A stretch of 64,000 bases of DNA, from assembly GCF_044784365.2 (NCBI RefSeq), contig NZ_CP173060.2; one strand, written 5' to 3'. The translations under genes were made by a program, and so were the position numbers. This document shows positions 33,038-43,144 of the stretch, in pieces (the first letter of the stretch is position 1; the number at the start of each line of letters is the position of its first letter). This DNA comes from Cetobacterium_A somerae (lineage in GTDB: Bacteria; Fusobacteriota; Fusobacteriia; Fusobacteriales; Fusobacteriaceae). Below the pieces are notes generated by a model. It worked only from the letters and a program-made list of their open reading frames with translations. It was not told where the DNA came from and ran no database searches.

Positions 33038-35266
33038 ATGAAAAGTTTAAGTTTAGGTATGTGGGATTCTAAGGATTTTTTCTATACTGGTGGGGAAACA
33101 GACATCAATAAAATAAAAGATGTTGAACTTCAATTGGGATATAAATTACCTGAGAGTTATGTAAATCTTTTATTGGAAAGAAATGGATGGAGTCTATTAA
33201 AGAATTACTATTTAGTTCCAGATTTTGATTATGACTATGAATATTTTGAAGGGATATTTGGAGTTGATTCTACAAAAGAGTACTCTTTGTGTGGAAAATT
33301 TGGAAATGAGTTTTGGACAGAGGAGTGGGGTTATCCAAAGTATGGTGTATATTTTGGTAGTCATATAAGCTATGGGCATTTGATGCTGCTTTTAGATTAT
33401 AGAAAGTGTGGACCAGATGGGGAGCCAGAGGTTGCCTTAGTAGATCAAGAGAGTGACTATAGAATAACTTTTTTAGCAAAAAACTTTGAAGAGTTCATGA
33501 GAAATCTACTGACAGAGGATCAACTTGAGGAAAAAATAGACTCTTTAATTAGAGAGTCTTCAGAAAATATAGAGAAGAATATTGATCTTTTAAAAAATTA
33601 TGAGATTAGAGGTGGACTAAGAACAAAAATTGGAGATTATCAAGGAGCTGAAGAGGATATCTCAAAAGCTATTGAGCTAAATCCAGAAAATCTTAACTAC
33701 TATTTTAGAAGAATGGACCTTAGAGAAGAAATTGGTGATATCACTGGAAGTTTAGAAGACTGTAAAAAACAGATGGAAAGTAACAGCTCTTACTATTTGC
33801 TTCGTAAAAAAATAGACTATGAGATGAAGTTAGAAAATTATGAAGAGGCGATAGAGGATTTCACCACTCTAATTGAAAAAAATCCAGAGGATTCAAATAA
33901 TTATATAGCAAGAGCTATTTGCCATATGAATTTATGGCAGACTCCACTTGCTGTAAATGATTATAACAAAGGGATAGAGAAGTTTCATAAGGATAGTGAT
34001 AATCGAGATGGATATTTTGATTATAAAGGGATGTTTGAAAGTGATTATAAAAATATAGAGGAGTATGACAAAAAGATAGAGTTAAATCCATTTGATTTTA
34101 TCACTCTTTATATGAGAGGAAATTTGAAAAAAGATGTTTACTCTAATTATGAGGGAGCGATAGAGGATTACACTCAAGCACTTTATATAAATCCCATGTT
34201 TTTATATGCCTATAATAAGAGAGGACTTTGTAAAGTGGAGTTAGGTTACTATGAGGAAGCTATAGATGATTATTCAAAAGCAACTGCTATCAACCCTAAT
34301 TTTACATATGCTCACTACAATAAATCAATTCCTAAAAATAATCTAGGGGATTATGAGGGAGCTATAGCTGATTGTGATGTTGCAATAATGCTGACACCAA
34401 ATTTTAGTAGACCCTATGTGAATAGAGGGATTGCAAAAAGTGAAATTGGAGATATGGAAGGAGCGTTAAAAGATTATGAAGCTGCTCTTAATTTAAATAG
34501 ATCTGCAGAGGCTTATTTAAATATTGGTGTTTTAAAAAATAATATGGGAGACTATCAGGGAGCTATAAAATCTTATAGTGACGCCATTGAATATAATTCA
34601 GAGTTCGCACTTGCCTACTACAATAGAGGAAATACAAAGATGGAGTTAGAGAATTATGAAGGAGCCATAGAGGATTATACAAGAGCTATCAACCTTAACT
34701 ATAGAGATACTGATAGTTATTACAACAGAGGAAACGCAAAAAGAAAATTGAAAAATTTAGAAGGTTCTGAAGAGGACTACCAAAAAACTTTGGAGATAGA
34801 TCCAAGGTATGCACGTGTTTATTATAACAGAGGACTTGTGAGAGAGGAGTTGGAAAATCTTACAGGAGCCATAGAGGACTACACTGTGTCAATAGGTTTT
34901 GATTGTAATACTTTAAACTGTTACCTTAGAAGAGCAGCTTTATTGGCAAATTTTCAAAAATATAGTGAAGTTTTAGAAGATTACAATGAAATAGTAAAGT
35001 TAGCACCTAAAAATCCAAGCTACCACTACAATAGAGGTTATTACAATAAAAAATTAAAAAATTATAGTGAAGCCATAGAGGATTACACAAAAGCTATTGA
35101 GTTAAATCCTGATTATTCAGATGCTTATTTTAATAGAGGAAATATCAATAACGAATTGGGGAATTCCAAAAAAGCTCGTTTGGATTTTGAAAAAGTTCTT
35201 CAATTTAATCCTGAGGATGAGTGGGCAAAAGAGATGGTTAAAAAATTAAAAAAAAGATATTGGTAA
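33038..35266 (+). CDS. SUKH (SMI1/KNR4)-TPR fusion protein
   Basis: 742 aa, cytoplasmic. Residues about 15-160 are a SMI1/KNR4 (SUKH) domain: DVELQLGYKLPESYVNLLLERNGW is its signature, with FGVDSTKEYSL and YGHLMLLLDYRKCGPDGEPEVALVDQE. Residues 180-742 are about fifteen TPR units (ALKDYEAALNLN, YNRGNTKMELENYEGAIEDYTRAINLN). SUKH domains are the commonest immunity module against polymorphic nuclease toxins. Fusion to TPRs gives a scaffold. It follows the YwqK lipoprotein by 18 nt and is the only clearly soluble protein of the run. Confidence 0.8.
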   Translation: MKSLSLGMWDSKDFFYTGGETDINKIKDVELQLGYKLPESYVNLLLERNGWSLLKNYYLVPDFDYDYEYFEGIFGVDSTKEYSLCGKFGNEFWTEEWGYPKYGVYFGSHISYGHLMLLLDYRKCGPDGEPEVALVDQESDYRITFLAKNFEEFMRNLLTEDQLEEKIDSLIRESSENIEKNIDLLKNYEIRGGLRTKIGDYQGAEEDISKAIELNPENLNYYFRRMDLREEIGDITGSLEDCKKQMESNSSYYLLRKKIDYEMKLENYEEAIEDFTTLIEKNPEDSNNYIARAICHMNLWQTPLAVNDYNKGIEKFHKDSDNRDGYFDYKGMFESDYKNIEEYDKKIELNPFDFITLYMRGNLKKDVYSNYEGAIEDYTQALYINPMFLYAYNKRGLCKVELGYYEEAIDDYSKATAINPNFTYAHYNKSIPKNNLGDYEGAIADCDVAIMLTPNFSRPYVNRGIAKSEIGDMEGALKDYEAALNLNRSAEAYLNIGVLKNNMGDYQGAIKSYSDAIEYNSEFALAYYNRGNTKMELENYEGAIEDYTRAINLNYRDTDSYYNRGNAKRKLKNLEGSEEDYQKTLEIDPRYARVYYNRGLVREELENLTGAIEDYTVSIGFDCNTLNCYLRRAALLANFQKYSEVLEDYNEIVKLAPKNPSYHYNRGYYNKKLKNYSEAIEDYTKAIELNPDYSDAYFNRGNINNELGNSKKARLDFEKVLQFNPEDEWAKEMVKKLKKRYW

Positions 35267-35290
35267 GATGGGGTTTAGAGGGAGAGAAGA

Positions 35291-36250
35291 ATGATTAAAA
35301 ACATTGTAGTTTTTATTTTTAGCATAATTTTTTTAAAGAGTCATCTCTATTCAAAGGAGATTAAAAATCTAATTGCCACAGAGTTTAAAAACGAGATAAA
35401 AATAGAGAGAGTTATTAAAATCTATCCATCAGAAACATTTAAAAAGTGGGAGGGGAACTATAAAGTAATACTAGTTGATAAATTGGACAAGGAGGAGTTC
35501 TCATATGTTTTTAACGAAAAGGATAGCTCAAAGGATATTCTAAAGGGGATAGAGGAAGCTAGAAATGAGAAAAATATTTTTGTAAAAAAACAGCTGAAAG
35601 TTTCAGAGAAGTTTAAGAAAAGTTTTGGAGAGAAATTTATTCAAATGTCTGATATAGAAACTATTTATGGAGATAGATCTTATGCCATAGAGTTTTATTT
35701 AGGAAAAGGTTTTTTTAAAGATAAAAGCGTAAAGTACTGTGTGGATCTATTTAAAGAAATGAGTTTAAATATTCCAGATAATTACATGGTATATCTTAAT
35801 ACTACTACCAATCCAGAAAAAATAAAAAAAAGTTATTATAGTTTCTCAGATGATGGAGTTTTTTATAGAGTTAATATGACATCATTTGGAAGTGGTGCAG
35901 ATTTTTTTGTCTCAAGGAAAAAGTTTAATTCTCCAATGAACTCGCTCAATCCAAATCTGAAAGCTAAATTTATAAATCTAAACAACAGAATCTCTTCACA
36001 AAACTATTTTTATAAAAATACAGGGCTATTTATAGAGATTTTAATGCAGGGAGATCTCTATGAGAAGCTTGAAAAAAAACTAAAAAGTAGATTTAAAGAG
36101 TTTCAATTTATCTATGGATATCTAGATGTCATAGAGGGAGATATTGGAATAAGAGCGGTTGTTACCAATAAATTTTTAGATGAAGATGCTACAGAAATCT
36201 ATGAATTTTTTTATACTATAAAAACTCAAAAGATTGACCTTGTAAAGTAA
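35291..36250 (+). CDS. Exported hypothetical protein, 319 aa
   Basis: Signal peptide (NIVVFIFSIIFLKSHLYS-K) then a soluble domain: EIKIERVIKIYPSETFKKWEGNYKVILVDKLDKEEFSY, SYAIEFYLGKGFFKDKSVKYCVDLFKEMSLNIPDNYMVYLN, SFSDDGVFYRVNMTSFGSGADFFVSRKKF. Family not recognised. It is the last gene of the co-directional run, 24 nt after the SUKH-TPR gene. No clear terminator follows within 100 nt. Confidence 0.6.
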   Translation: MIKNIVVFIFSIIFLKSHLYSKEIKNLIATEFKNEIKIERVIKIYPSETFKKWEGNYKVILVDKLDKEEFSYVFNEKDSSKDILKGIEEARNEKNIFVKKQLKVSEKFKKSFGEKFIQMSDIETIYGDRSYAIEFYLGKGFFKDKSVKYCVDLFKEMSLNIPDNYMVYLNTTTNPEKIKKSYYSFSDDGVFYRVNMTSFGSGADFFVSRKKFNSPMNSLNPNLKAKFINLNNRISSQNYFYKNTGLFIEILMQGDLYEKLEKKLKSRFKEFQFIYGYLDVIEGDIGIRAVVTNKFLDEDATEIYEFFYTIKTQKIDLVK

Positions 36251-36640
36251 ATATTGAATTACATATTTAATTAAAGAAATTTTTCATATTAATTTTACAT
36301 CAATTTTGTTGGTAATAGCTTTAGGAACGATAACATTAATTATTAATATAGCCCACTTAGGAAGTATAACAGGAAATTGTTTGGCAGAGTCCATTAAAAA
36401 TAATTTAACTCTATAATTTTAAAACTGTTCTATCGAGTGGAATTTAAGTTAATATGTTAGTTTCTTTAGCTGAAGTTTTAAGGATCACAATAGCTCTATA
36501 AATCCATTTAAAATTCAAATTTGGTTTTAGAAGCTGCATTGGAGTTCTTATATCAAGTATAATAATTTTTATAAATACATATAAAAAAATTATAATAGAA
36601 TTTGTATCTTTTTATCAAATAGAAATTACAAAAAAGTAAA
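36251..36640. other. Gene-free stretch, possibly a decayed gene
   Basis: About 390 bp without a credible open gene. A 36-codon frame near 36308-36415 reads as a membrane-like segment (VIALGTITLIINIAHLGSIT) and ends at a stop. Further hydrophobic fragments with stops follow to about 36600. This looks like the worn remains of a membrane protein gene, but I cannot name the family. Confidence 0.3.
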
Positions 36641-36740
36641 GGAGCCTCTGGGGGGAGAGGCTCCAATGGGGGGATTAAAATTATTTTACTTTTAACACTT
36701 TTTATAATATTTAGACCACAAGTTTTATAAAAAAGTTTTA
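36641..36740 (-). repeat. Intergenic G6/C6-loop hairpin element, copy A
   Basis: Plus-strand layout: GGAGCCTCT-GGGGGG-AGAGGCTCC, then AATGGGGGGATTAAAA, then a conserved AT-rich tail ending ...ATATTTAGACCACAAGTTTT and AAAAAAGTTTTAAAA. Read on the minus strand it is a C6-loop intrinsic terminator with trailing U residues, 17 nt after the LD-carboxypeptidase stop. The conserved tail exceeds what a terminator needs. Copies B and C are at 59.7 and 63.3 kb. Confidence 0.75.
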
Positions 36741-36756
36741 AAAATTATAAATTTTT

Positions 36757-37740
36757 TTAAAACTTCAAAAGTGTTACTTTTTTATTTGTAGAATCAAGTT
36801 CAACTTGTCCTCCAATTGGAAGAGTTAACATAGGATGAGTATGGCAACAGTCAAATTCAGCTAGAAAAGGGAGTTTTGTATCTCCAAGAACTTCTAATAG
36901 AATTTCGTAAGGCTTCTTTCCACTGTTTTGGTCGTTGAAAAGTTCATGTTTACCTAAAATAATTCCACTGACTTTTTCAAAAACTTTATTAAGCTTTAAA
37001 AAAGAAAAACTTCGCTCTATATCAGCAGCAGTTTTTAAAGAGTCCTCAATAAAAAGAATATCTCCTTTCTTAATTTCAGGCATATATTCACTTCCCCAAA
37101 TTCCATACATTGTATTTAAATTTCCACCTATTAATCGTCCTGAAACTTTTCCAGGAATAACAGTAACTAATCTGTTTTCGTAAGTAGTTTTAGAAGTATT
37201 TTGATCCTCCCAATTTATGAACTTATCAGTATATTTATCAGGAGTTTTGAATGTATAAGGTAGTTCTAAGTCAGTCATTAAAATATCTGAAAAGTATGAG
37301 AAAGTTTCTTCCACTAATGGTGAGAACTCTCCGAAACTTGCTACAAGGGCAGGACCATAAAAAGTTATGATACCTGTTTTAGCATATATGGCCAATAAAA
37401 TTGCAGTTACATCAGAGTATCCTATGAATATTTTTGGATTTTTTTTAATTTCCTCAAAATTTAAATAAGGCAGGATAGAATTTGAATTGCTTCCACCAAT
37501 AGTTGACATAATACACTTAATCTCTTTATCTTCAATAAGAGTATTTAGTTCATTGGCTCTTTCAGCAATGCTTCCAGATCTATAACCTTGACTTTTTCCA
37601 GAGAGATTTCCAGAAGTTAATTTAAAACCTTTACTTTCTAAAAAAAATTGAGCTCTTTTGTATCGTGTAGGTGCAAAAAAAGTAGCTGGGGCAGATGGAG
37701 AATAATATCCAATTATATCTCCTTTTTTTAATTTGAACAT
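36757..37740 (-). CDS. LD-carboxypeptidase / MccF-like serine peptidase (S66)
   Basis: 327 aa, cytoplasmic. The family trims the terminal D-Ala of muropeptide tetrapeptides or, in MccF, cleaves microcin C-type peptide-nucleotides. Seen: GDIIGYYSPSAPA start, MSTIGGSNSNSILPYL, nucleophile Ser 109 in IFIGYSDVTAI, GRLIGGNLNTMYG, catalytic Glu region ILFIEDSLK, and the His loop CCHTHPMLTLPIGG. The ATG has AGGAGG 6 nt upstream. The SNSN and GYSDVTA segments look closer to MccF than to LdcA, but substrate is not certain. The repeat element follows the stop. Confidence 0.85.
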   Translation of the reverse strand: MFKLKKGDIIGYYSPSAPATFFAPTRYKRAQFFLESKGFKLTSGNLSGKSQGYRSGSIAERANELNTLIEDKEIKCIMSTIGGSNSNSILPYLNFEEIKKNPKIFIGYSDVTAILLAIYAKTGIITFYGPALVASFGEFSPLVEETFSYFSDILMTDLELPYTFKTPDKYTDKFINWEDQNTSKTTYENRLVTVIPGKVSGRLIGGNLNTMYGIWGSEYMPEIKKGDILFIEDSLKTAADIERSFSFLKLNKVFEKVSGIILGKHELFNDQNSGKKPYEILLEVLGDTKLPFLAEFDCCHTHPMLTLPIGGQVELDSTNKKVTLLKF

Positions 37741-37761
37741 AGTAACCTCCTGTATCCTATT

Positions 37762-39105
37762 TTATTTTAAAATATTAGGTAAAATTATTTTAAACTCAAC
37801 GCCATTATCTTTATTTTCAACTTTATAATTACCATTATGTCTTTTAACAACATCGGCAACAATAGATAAACCAAATCCCCAGTTATCAATTTTATGATTT
37901 TTTTCAATAAAGAAAAATGGTTCCCATATTTTTGAGATTTTATCTAAAGGAATATTTGTTCCGTTATTATATATAGAAAAAACAATCGTATTGTCATTAG
38001 AATAAAGTGAGATACGTATAATATTTTTAGTAAATTTTAAACTATTTGAAATTAAATTATCTATAGAGACTTTAATTAAATTATAATCACCAACAATCTT
38101 TATAGGGTTTGAGAAAAATTCAACATATATATTTTTCTCTGAAAAATCTAGTTGAAATTTATCAATACTAGTTTTCACTAATTCATCTAAATAAAATTCT
38201 GAAATTTCTAAATTTTTAAAATTTTCAGCTAAAAGTTGAAATTTTTTGGCTAATTGTGATATTCCAATACACTCATTAATTATCAAATCGCAATATTTTT
38301 GATCTTCTTTTTGTAGAATATCTTTAATATAATAAGTATAACCGCTAATAACAGTTATTGGTGTTTTTAATTCATGAGCTAAACTGTTATAAAAATATTT
38401 TTGAGACTCATACTTTTTATTTAAAAATTCAAAATATTCTTTTAACTCTTCAGAAACAGTAACCAATTTTTTTGAGATATTTCCAAACTCATCGTTAGAA
38501 TTTATAGGTTCAATTTCTAAAAAATCTTTTTTTGAAATTTTATCTAAAGATAACTCAATATTAGATATATATTTTGCAATCTTTCTAAAATAATAAGTAT
38601 AAACACTCCAGATAAAGATAGAAATTATAAAAAATATATACAATGAAAAAGTTTTCATTAATTTTAAATTTTCTTCTATAGCCGAAAGTGGTAAACAAAG
38701 AACAATAAAATTATTTTGTTTCTTAAAAACTCTAATTAAGAACGAACTCTTAAGATTTCTTTGTTGAAAATTCATTGTAATGGTTCCAGTTTCATCTAAT
38801 TTTTTTAGAGCATCATTTCCAAACCAAAAATTATATTTCCAACTATCTTTTTGAAAAAGAGATAATTTTAGTTGGTTATTAAATTCAAAATTGTCTTTTA
38901 AAATTGGAATATTACCAACTAGAATATCTGGAGGTAAGTTATAATTATTACCGTTTTTTATAGAGTTTTCAATTTTATTAAGTTCTGAATTTTCTTTATA
39001 GAAATAATATTTTTTTCCAAAATTTTCTGTTAAAATGAAAAAAAGAATAAAACTTATTAATAAAGTAAGATTTATAATAATAAATGATTTTCTTTTTAAC
39101 TTCAT
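37762..39105 (-). CDS. Sensor histidine kinase
   Basis: 447 aa. Two membrane segments (about 8-26 and 152-172) enclose a 125-residue periplasmic sensor region. A HAMP-like linker (to 222), the HisKA box with phospho-His 244 in SLAHELKTPITVISGY, and an HATPase domain with N box NLISNSLKFTKN and G boxes (IWEPFFFIEKNHKIDNWGFGLSIV) follow. The start codon overlaps the response regulator stop by 4 nt, so the pair is co-translated. Signal unknown. Confidence 0.92.
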   Translation of the reverse strand: MKLKRKSFIIINLTLLISFILFFILTENFGKKYYFYKENSELNKIENSIKNGNNYNLPPDILVGNIPILKDNFEFNNQLKLSLFQKDSWKYNFWFGNDALKKLDETGTITMNFQQRNLKSSFLIRVFKKQNNFIVLCLPLSAIEENLKLMKTFSLYIFFIISIFIWSVYTYYFRKIAKYISNIELSLDKISKKDFLEIEPINSNDEFGNISKKLVTVSEELKEYFEFLNKKYESQKYFYNSLAHELKTPITVISGYTYYIKDILQKEDQKYCDLIINECIGISQLAKKFQLLAENFKNLEISEFYLDELVKTSIDKFQLDFSEKNIYVEFFSNPIKIVGDYNLIKVSIDNLISNSLKFTKNIIRISLYSNDNTIVFSIYNNGTNIPLDKISKIWEPFFFIEKNHKIDNWGFGLSIVADVVKRHNGNYKVENKDNGVEFKIILPNILK

Positions 39106-39758
39106 TTTTCACTCACCAGCGAGTAGCCAATCCCTCTTTTGTTTTTGAGATTTTCAAGTTGAAGTTTTTTTCTTAAATTTGTTATATGAGTATCAACTGT
39201 TCGAAAATCTCCATCAAAATCAAAGCCCCAGATGTATTCGATTAACTGTTCTCTTGAGAAATATCTATCTTTATTTTCACCTAAGTATAGTAGTAATTCG
39301 TACTCTTTTGGAGATAGATTAATAGGAGAGTTATTATTGAAAACTTGCTTTTTAGATAAATCTAAATACGAATTTTCATCAATTTTTACTTGATGTTTTT
39401 CTTTTCTACTTAAAAGAGATTTTATTCTTAAAAGTAAAATTTTAGGATTAAATGGTTTTCTCATGTAATCATCAGCACCACTATTGAAACCTGTAATTTC
39501 ATCTAAGTCATGACTTTTAGCAGTAAGCATAATAATAGGAGTGCTTGGATTAGCTAATTTTAACTCTTTACATAAATCAATTCCAGAGATTGTGGGAAGC
39601 ATCCAATCTAATATAACCAAATCTGGTTTTATTAAATAAAAATTTTCAAGAGCATCATATCCTTCATGAAATATTGATGTCTCCCAGTTTTCAGAATCAA
39701 AAAAGTTTTTGAGCATCTCAGCGATAGCTTTGTTATCTTCAATTATTAAAATTTTCAT
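39102..39758 (-). CDS. OmpR-family response regulator
   Basis: 218 aa. Receiver domain with acidic pocket (IIEDNK), phospho-acceptor Asp 51 in LVILDWMLP, IIMLTAK and the conserved Lys in DDYMRKPFNP. The C-terminal winged helix has LSPKEYELLLYLGENKDRYFSREQLIEYIWG and RTVDTHITNLRKKL. It is first gene of the pair with the histidine kinase. It is divergent from the glycoside hydrolase gene at 39857, a possible target. Confidence 0.93.
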   Translation of the reverse strand: MKILIIEDNKAIAEMLKNFFDSENWETSIFHEGYDALENFYLIKPDLVILDWMLPTISGIDLCKELKLANPSTPIIMLTAKSHDLDEITGFNSGADDYMRKPFNPKILLLRIKSLLSRKEKHQVKIDENSYLDLSKKQVFNNNSPINLSPKEYELLLYLGENKDRYFSREQLIEYIWGFDFDGDFRTVDTHITNLRKKLQLENLKNKRGIGYSLVSEK

Positions 39759-39856
39759 ATATTCACCTGTTTTAAAAATAATATGAGATATCTTAACATA
39801 GTCATAACAATTCTCCTATATAATTTTTTTATTAATGATTTAGGAGGAGAGATACA

Positions 39857-42048
39857 TTGAAAAGAGTTGTTTTTATTTGCATATTTATATTAAGTAGTAT
39901 TTTAAGTTTTGGCTTAGAGAGTATTAAAGTTGATAAAGGTGAGTATTTAGTTGATTTAAATACTTTTTTGATAAAATGGAAAACTATGAATGAAGAAGTA
40001 AATCTTTCTGGTTCACAAGAATATTTTGAAGTTAAAGTTATTTCAAAAAAGATAATGAAATTATATTTGAGAGAAAAAACTCTTTAATTACACTTACTTT
40101 TTTTGAAGATTATATATCTGTTAAAGGAGAGCCAAAGAGTGGAGATTTTTTATTTCCCTTAATAGCATATGAATCTGAAGAGTTTATTTTACCTTTAAAA
40201 AATGGAAAAAGAGTTCCAACAAATGATAAAATTTGGAAAGGGTATTTAGAGAAAAAATTGGATAGTAGTCAAGGATCTAGTGTATTTTCAATGAATTTAT
40301 TTTCTATAAAAAGTAATGGAAAGTATGTCACATATATTTATGATAATAGGTATCACAATAAAGTTACATACAAAGATAATATATTATCATTTTCCCATAG
40401 TTTTTCAAAAATTTCTAAAAATAATGAGATAAATTTTAAGATTTATCCAAATGTTTTATCAATAGCAGAGAGCGCTAAAATTTATAGAAAAGAATTAATA
40501 CAAACTGGGAAATTTAAAACTTTAAAAGAAAAGATTAAAGAGAATTCAAATGTTGAAAAACTTTTGGGAGCACCGCATTTTTATATAACAGGAGAGGTGT
40601 TATTTTCTATTGAGGATATAAGAGATTTTAATGGATTTTTTAATAGATTTAAAGAGGAATTAAGAAATAAAAAGAGTTTTTTAATGGAGTTATTTTCTAA
40701 AAATATATCTACTTCGAAAGAGTTTGAAAATTTTATTGAGCAATTGAAACCAAATCAAAAATTGAATTTATATGAAAAAAGAACTTTTATTAAATATTTT
40801 AATGAACTTTTATATAATGAGATTTTTAGTAATGAGGAAAATTCAGTGAAAATTTCTCAAAATTTAAAATTAGAAATAGAAAAAACATTTGGGAAATTCA
40901 TGACTCCTATAAATTATTGGGGTGAAGGAACATCAATAGAAATTTTAGAAACTCTTAATCAATTTGGAATAGATAAAGCATGGCTTGGATTTCATAACTA
41001 TACAATGGGAGAATTGAATCCAAAATTCATAAAAAAAGCTGTTGGTATGGGTTATTTAGTGGGAGCTTATGATTCTTATAAAAGCATCCATTTGAAAGGG
41101 AAGGAAAAATGGAATACAGCAAGCTTTCAAGATGAGACACTTTTTGATAGTAGTACGATAACTTTAGAAAATGGAGAAAAAGTTACTGGATTTAATGGTT
41201 TTGGAAGAGAGTTAAATCCTAAGTTTTCTTTTGATGAAGTGAATTATAGATTAAATCGTTTTTCAAAACTTGAGTTTAATAGTTGGTTTGTGGATACAGA
41301 TGCAGTGGGAGAGATTTATGATGATTTTACTCCAGGAAATGAAAGTGATGAGGAGGAGCAGGTTAATCAAAGAATAAAAAGAATGGATTTAATAAAAGAT
41401 AAATATAATTTAGTTATAGGATCAGAGGATGGAGATGATTTTGCAGCTGCAACTATATCTTATGCTCATGGTATTTTTACTGGTATTGTGCCTTGGTGGA
41501 TATATAAGGATATGAAAAATCCAAATTCAGATTATTTTATAGGAAGATATGTTAGTAAGGATGGAGGTGTTCCAGAATATTTTGAAAAGGAGATTCTTCT
41601 TGTTGATGAAGCTGATTATATATTTTATAATGAACTTTTTAATATTCCATTATATCAATTAGTTTATAATGATTCTGTTATAGGTACTAATCATTGGATT
41701 TTTCATACTTTAAAAGTTAAAAATAGACAAAAAGATATAGTACTGAGAGGGATTCTTTATAATGTTCCTCCTATGTATCATCTAGATAGAAAAACATTAA
41801 AAGAAAATAAAGATAGAATTACAAAACACTTTCAAAATTTTAGTAAATTACATAGAGAGTTGGCATTAGAAGAGATGGTAGATTTTTGTTATTTGACAGA
41901 AGATAGGCTTGTACAAAAAACTACCTTTTCTAATGGGAAGGAGATAATTGTAAATTTTTCTGAGATACCATTTTATCAAAATAGCATTAAAGTTGATAAA
42001 AAATCTTTCTTATTAATTAATTTTAAAAAGAGCAATGATGAATTATAA
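39857..42048 (+). pseudogene. Exported glycoside-hydrolase-like protein, frameshifted in an A run
   Basis: The first 76 codons (TTG start, AGGAGG upstream, signal peptide ending SILSFG) end at TAA 40087, and the protein continues in another frame to 42048. One extra A in the six-A run at 40074-40079 restores a single protein of about 730 aa. The body resembles large mucin-type glycosidases (GH101/GH129-like): barrel-type blocks PINYWGEGTSIEILETL, AWLGFHNYTMG, FNSWFVDTDAVGEIYDDFTP and LVIGSEDGDDFAAATISYAHG, where Asp and Glu would be the acid/base pair. Family level is inference. The break may be error or slippage. Confidence 0.6.
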
Positions 42049-42088
42049 ATATTTTTTGTTAAAACTCTTAATTTATTTCAGTCATAGA

Positions 42089-42607
42089 TTAGATATCCTT
42101 GTATGAAATTAAAGAAACATCCCAAGTTAAAGTAGCAGCTAAACCAATTAAATGAATTGGCTCTGATACAGATGTGCATGCATCCATTAAAATAGATGTT
42201 TTATAATTTTTAGTTTTTTTGTTTGAAATAGATGTATGAGTAACACAATTTTGTGTCATCATTCCACAAACTAAAAGCTCATCTACATCTAACTTTTCTA
42301 GAACTTCATTTAAATTAGTTTTTACAAATCCGTCAGCATATGTTTTTATAACTATAGGAGCATTAGGTGCAGCCTCTAATATTTCAGGAACTATTTGAAC
42401 TCCCTCTGAATCTTTAATGAAAAATGGTGCTAAACCTAAATTAGGATCAGCAATATGTTGAATATGAACTATCTGATAATTTTTATCTTTACATATTTTG
42501 ATAGCTTCTAGAATATTGTTTAAAGTAACTTCTGTATTCCAAAGGGGAAATTTACCTTGTGGAAAATAATCATTTTGTAAATCAATAATTAATAAAGCTT
42601 TTTTCAT
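42089..42607 (-). CDS. Isochorismatase-family cysteine hydrolase
   Basis: 172 aa, cytosolic alpha/beta hydrolase. Family motifs: ALLIIDLQNDYFPQG with catalytic Asp, QIVHIQHIAD, the Lys region PIVIKTYADGFVKTNL, and the nucleophile Cys in LLVCGMMTQNCVTHT. Such enzymes hydrolyse nicotinamide, peroxyureidoacrylate or related amides; the substrate is not clear. AGGAGG lies 8 nt upstream. It is divergent from the broken HxlR gene, a common pairing for this family. Confidence 0.88.
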   Translation of the reverse strand: MKKALLIIDLQNDYFPQGKFPLWNTEVTLNNILEAIKICKDKNYQIVHIQHIADPNLGLAPFFIKDSEGVQIVPEILEAAPNAPIVIKTYADGFVKTNLNEVLEKLDVDELLVCGMMTQNCVTHTSISNKKTKNYKTSILMDACTSVSEPIHLIGLAATLTWDVSLISYKDI

Positions 42608-42747
42608 AAAAATAACCTCCTATAACTAAAATAATATTTTATTATAATTTGCTTTTTAGAAATTGGATAGTACTTACTTTTTTGTGGGTACTTTTAATTT
42701 TTTTTTGCATGTAGTAGAATAATAAATAAACTAAAAGGAGAATATCC

Positions 42748-42864
42748 ATGAAAATAAGAAAAGAATATACATACCCTTTAGAATTTATTCATGATATTCC
42801 AAGAGGCAAATGGAAAATCTTTATTATGTGGCAAATTTATTATCGAAAAAATATTTTTAGATGA
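42748..42864 (+). pseudogene. Truncated HxlR-family regulator
   Basis: MKIRKEYTYPLEFIHDIPRG then KWKIFIMWQIYY is the N-terminal third of an HxlR protein with AAGGAG 8 nt before the ATG. After 38 codons it stops. The next codons in another frame (FLDELKSISK) continue the HxlR pattern and then decay. The Cys typical of the opening motif is replaced by Tyr. It is divergent from the isochorismatase-like gene, with direct GTACTT motifs between them. Confidence 0.6.
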
Positions 42865-43144
42865 ATTAAAGAGTATTTCCAAATAAGTCCCATTCTTATC
42901 ATAAAATGATTGAATGCAGTAGAACCCACTGCATCTCCTTTTTGCAATTGAACATTGAATAATAATAGCAAATTCAATATTATTGAAATCAATATTTTCC
43001 ATAAAGAACTTCCTAAAGTTTTATACATTGAAGATACAATAAAAAATAGAGATTTCCTATATAAATACTTTTGCTTTTAATAATTTAATTTACAAATTCT
43101 AAAGGAGTGTTTAAAGTCTAGTTTTTAATACTTAGTTATATTCA
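42865..43144. other. Gene-free stretch after the broken HxlR gene
   Basis: About 280 bp between the HxlR fragment and the DUF1349 gene. Frames on either strand are short, lack ribosome sites and show no recognisable domain. It is probably a decayed coding region that once held the rest of the regulator or a neighbour. Confidence 0.4.

Noticed and set aside
36251..36640. Functional small membrane protein gene
   Set aside because: The hydrophobic frame has no ribosome site or proper start and is followed by stops in frame; recorded only as possible gene remains.
42778..43028. Minus-strand frames of 62-74 codons in the 42.8-43.0 kb gap
   Set aside because: No ribosome sites, no recognisable domains, and they overlap the plus-strand HxlR fragment, which has a clear family match and ribosome site.
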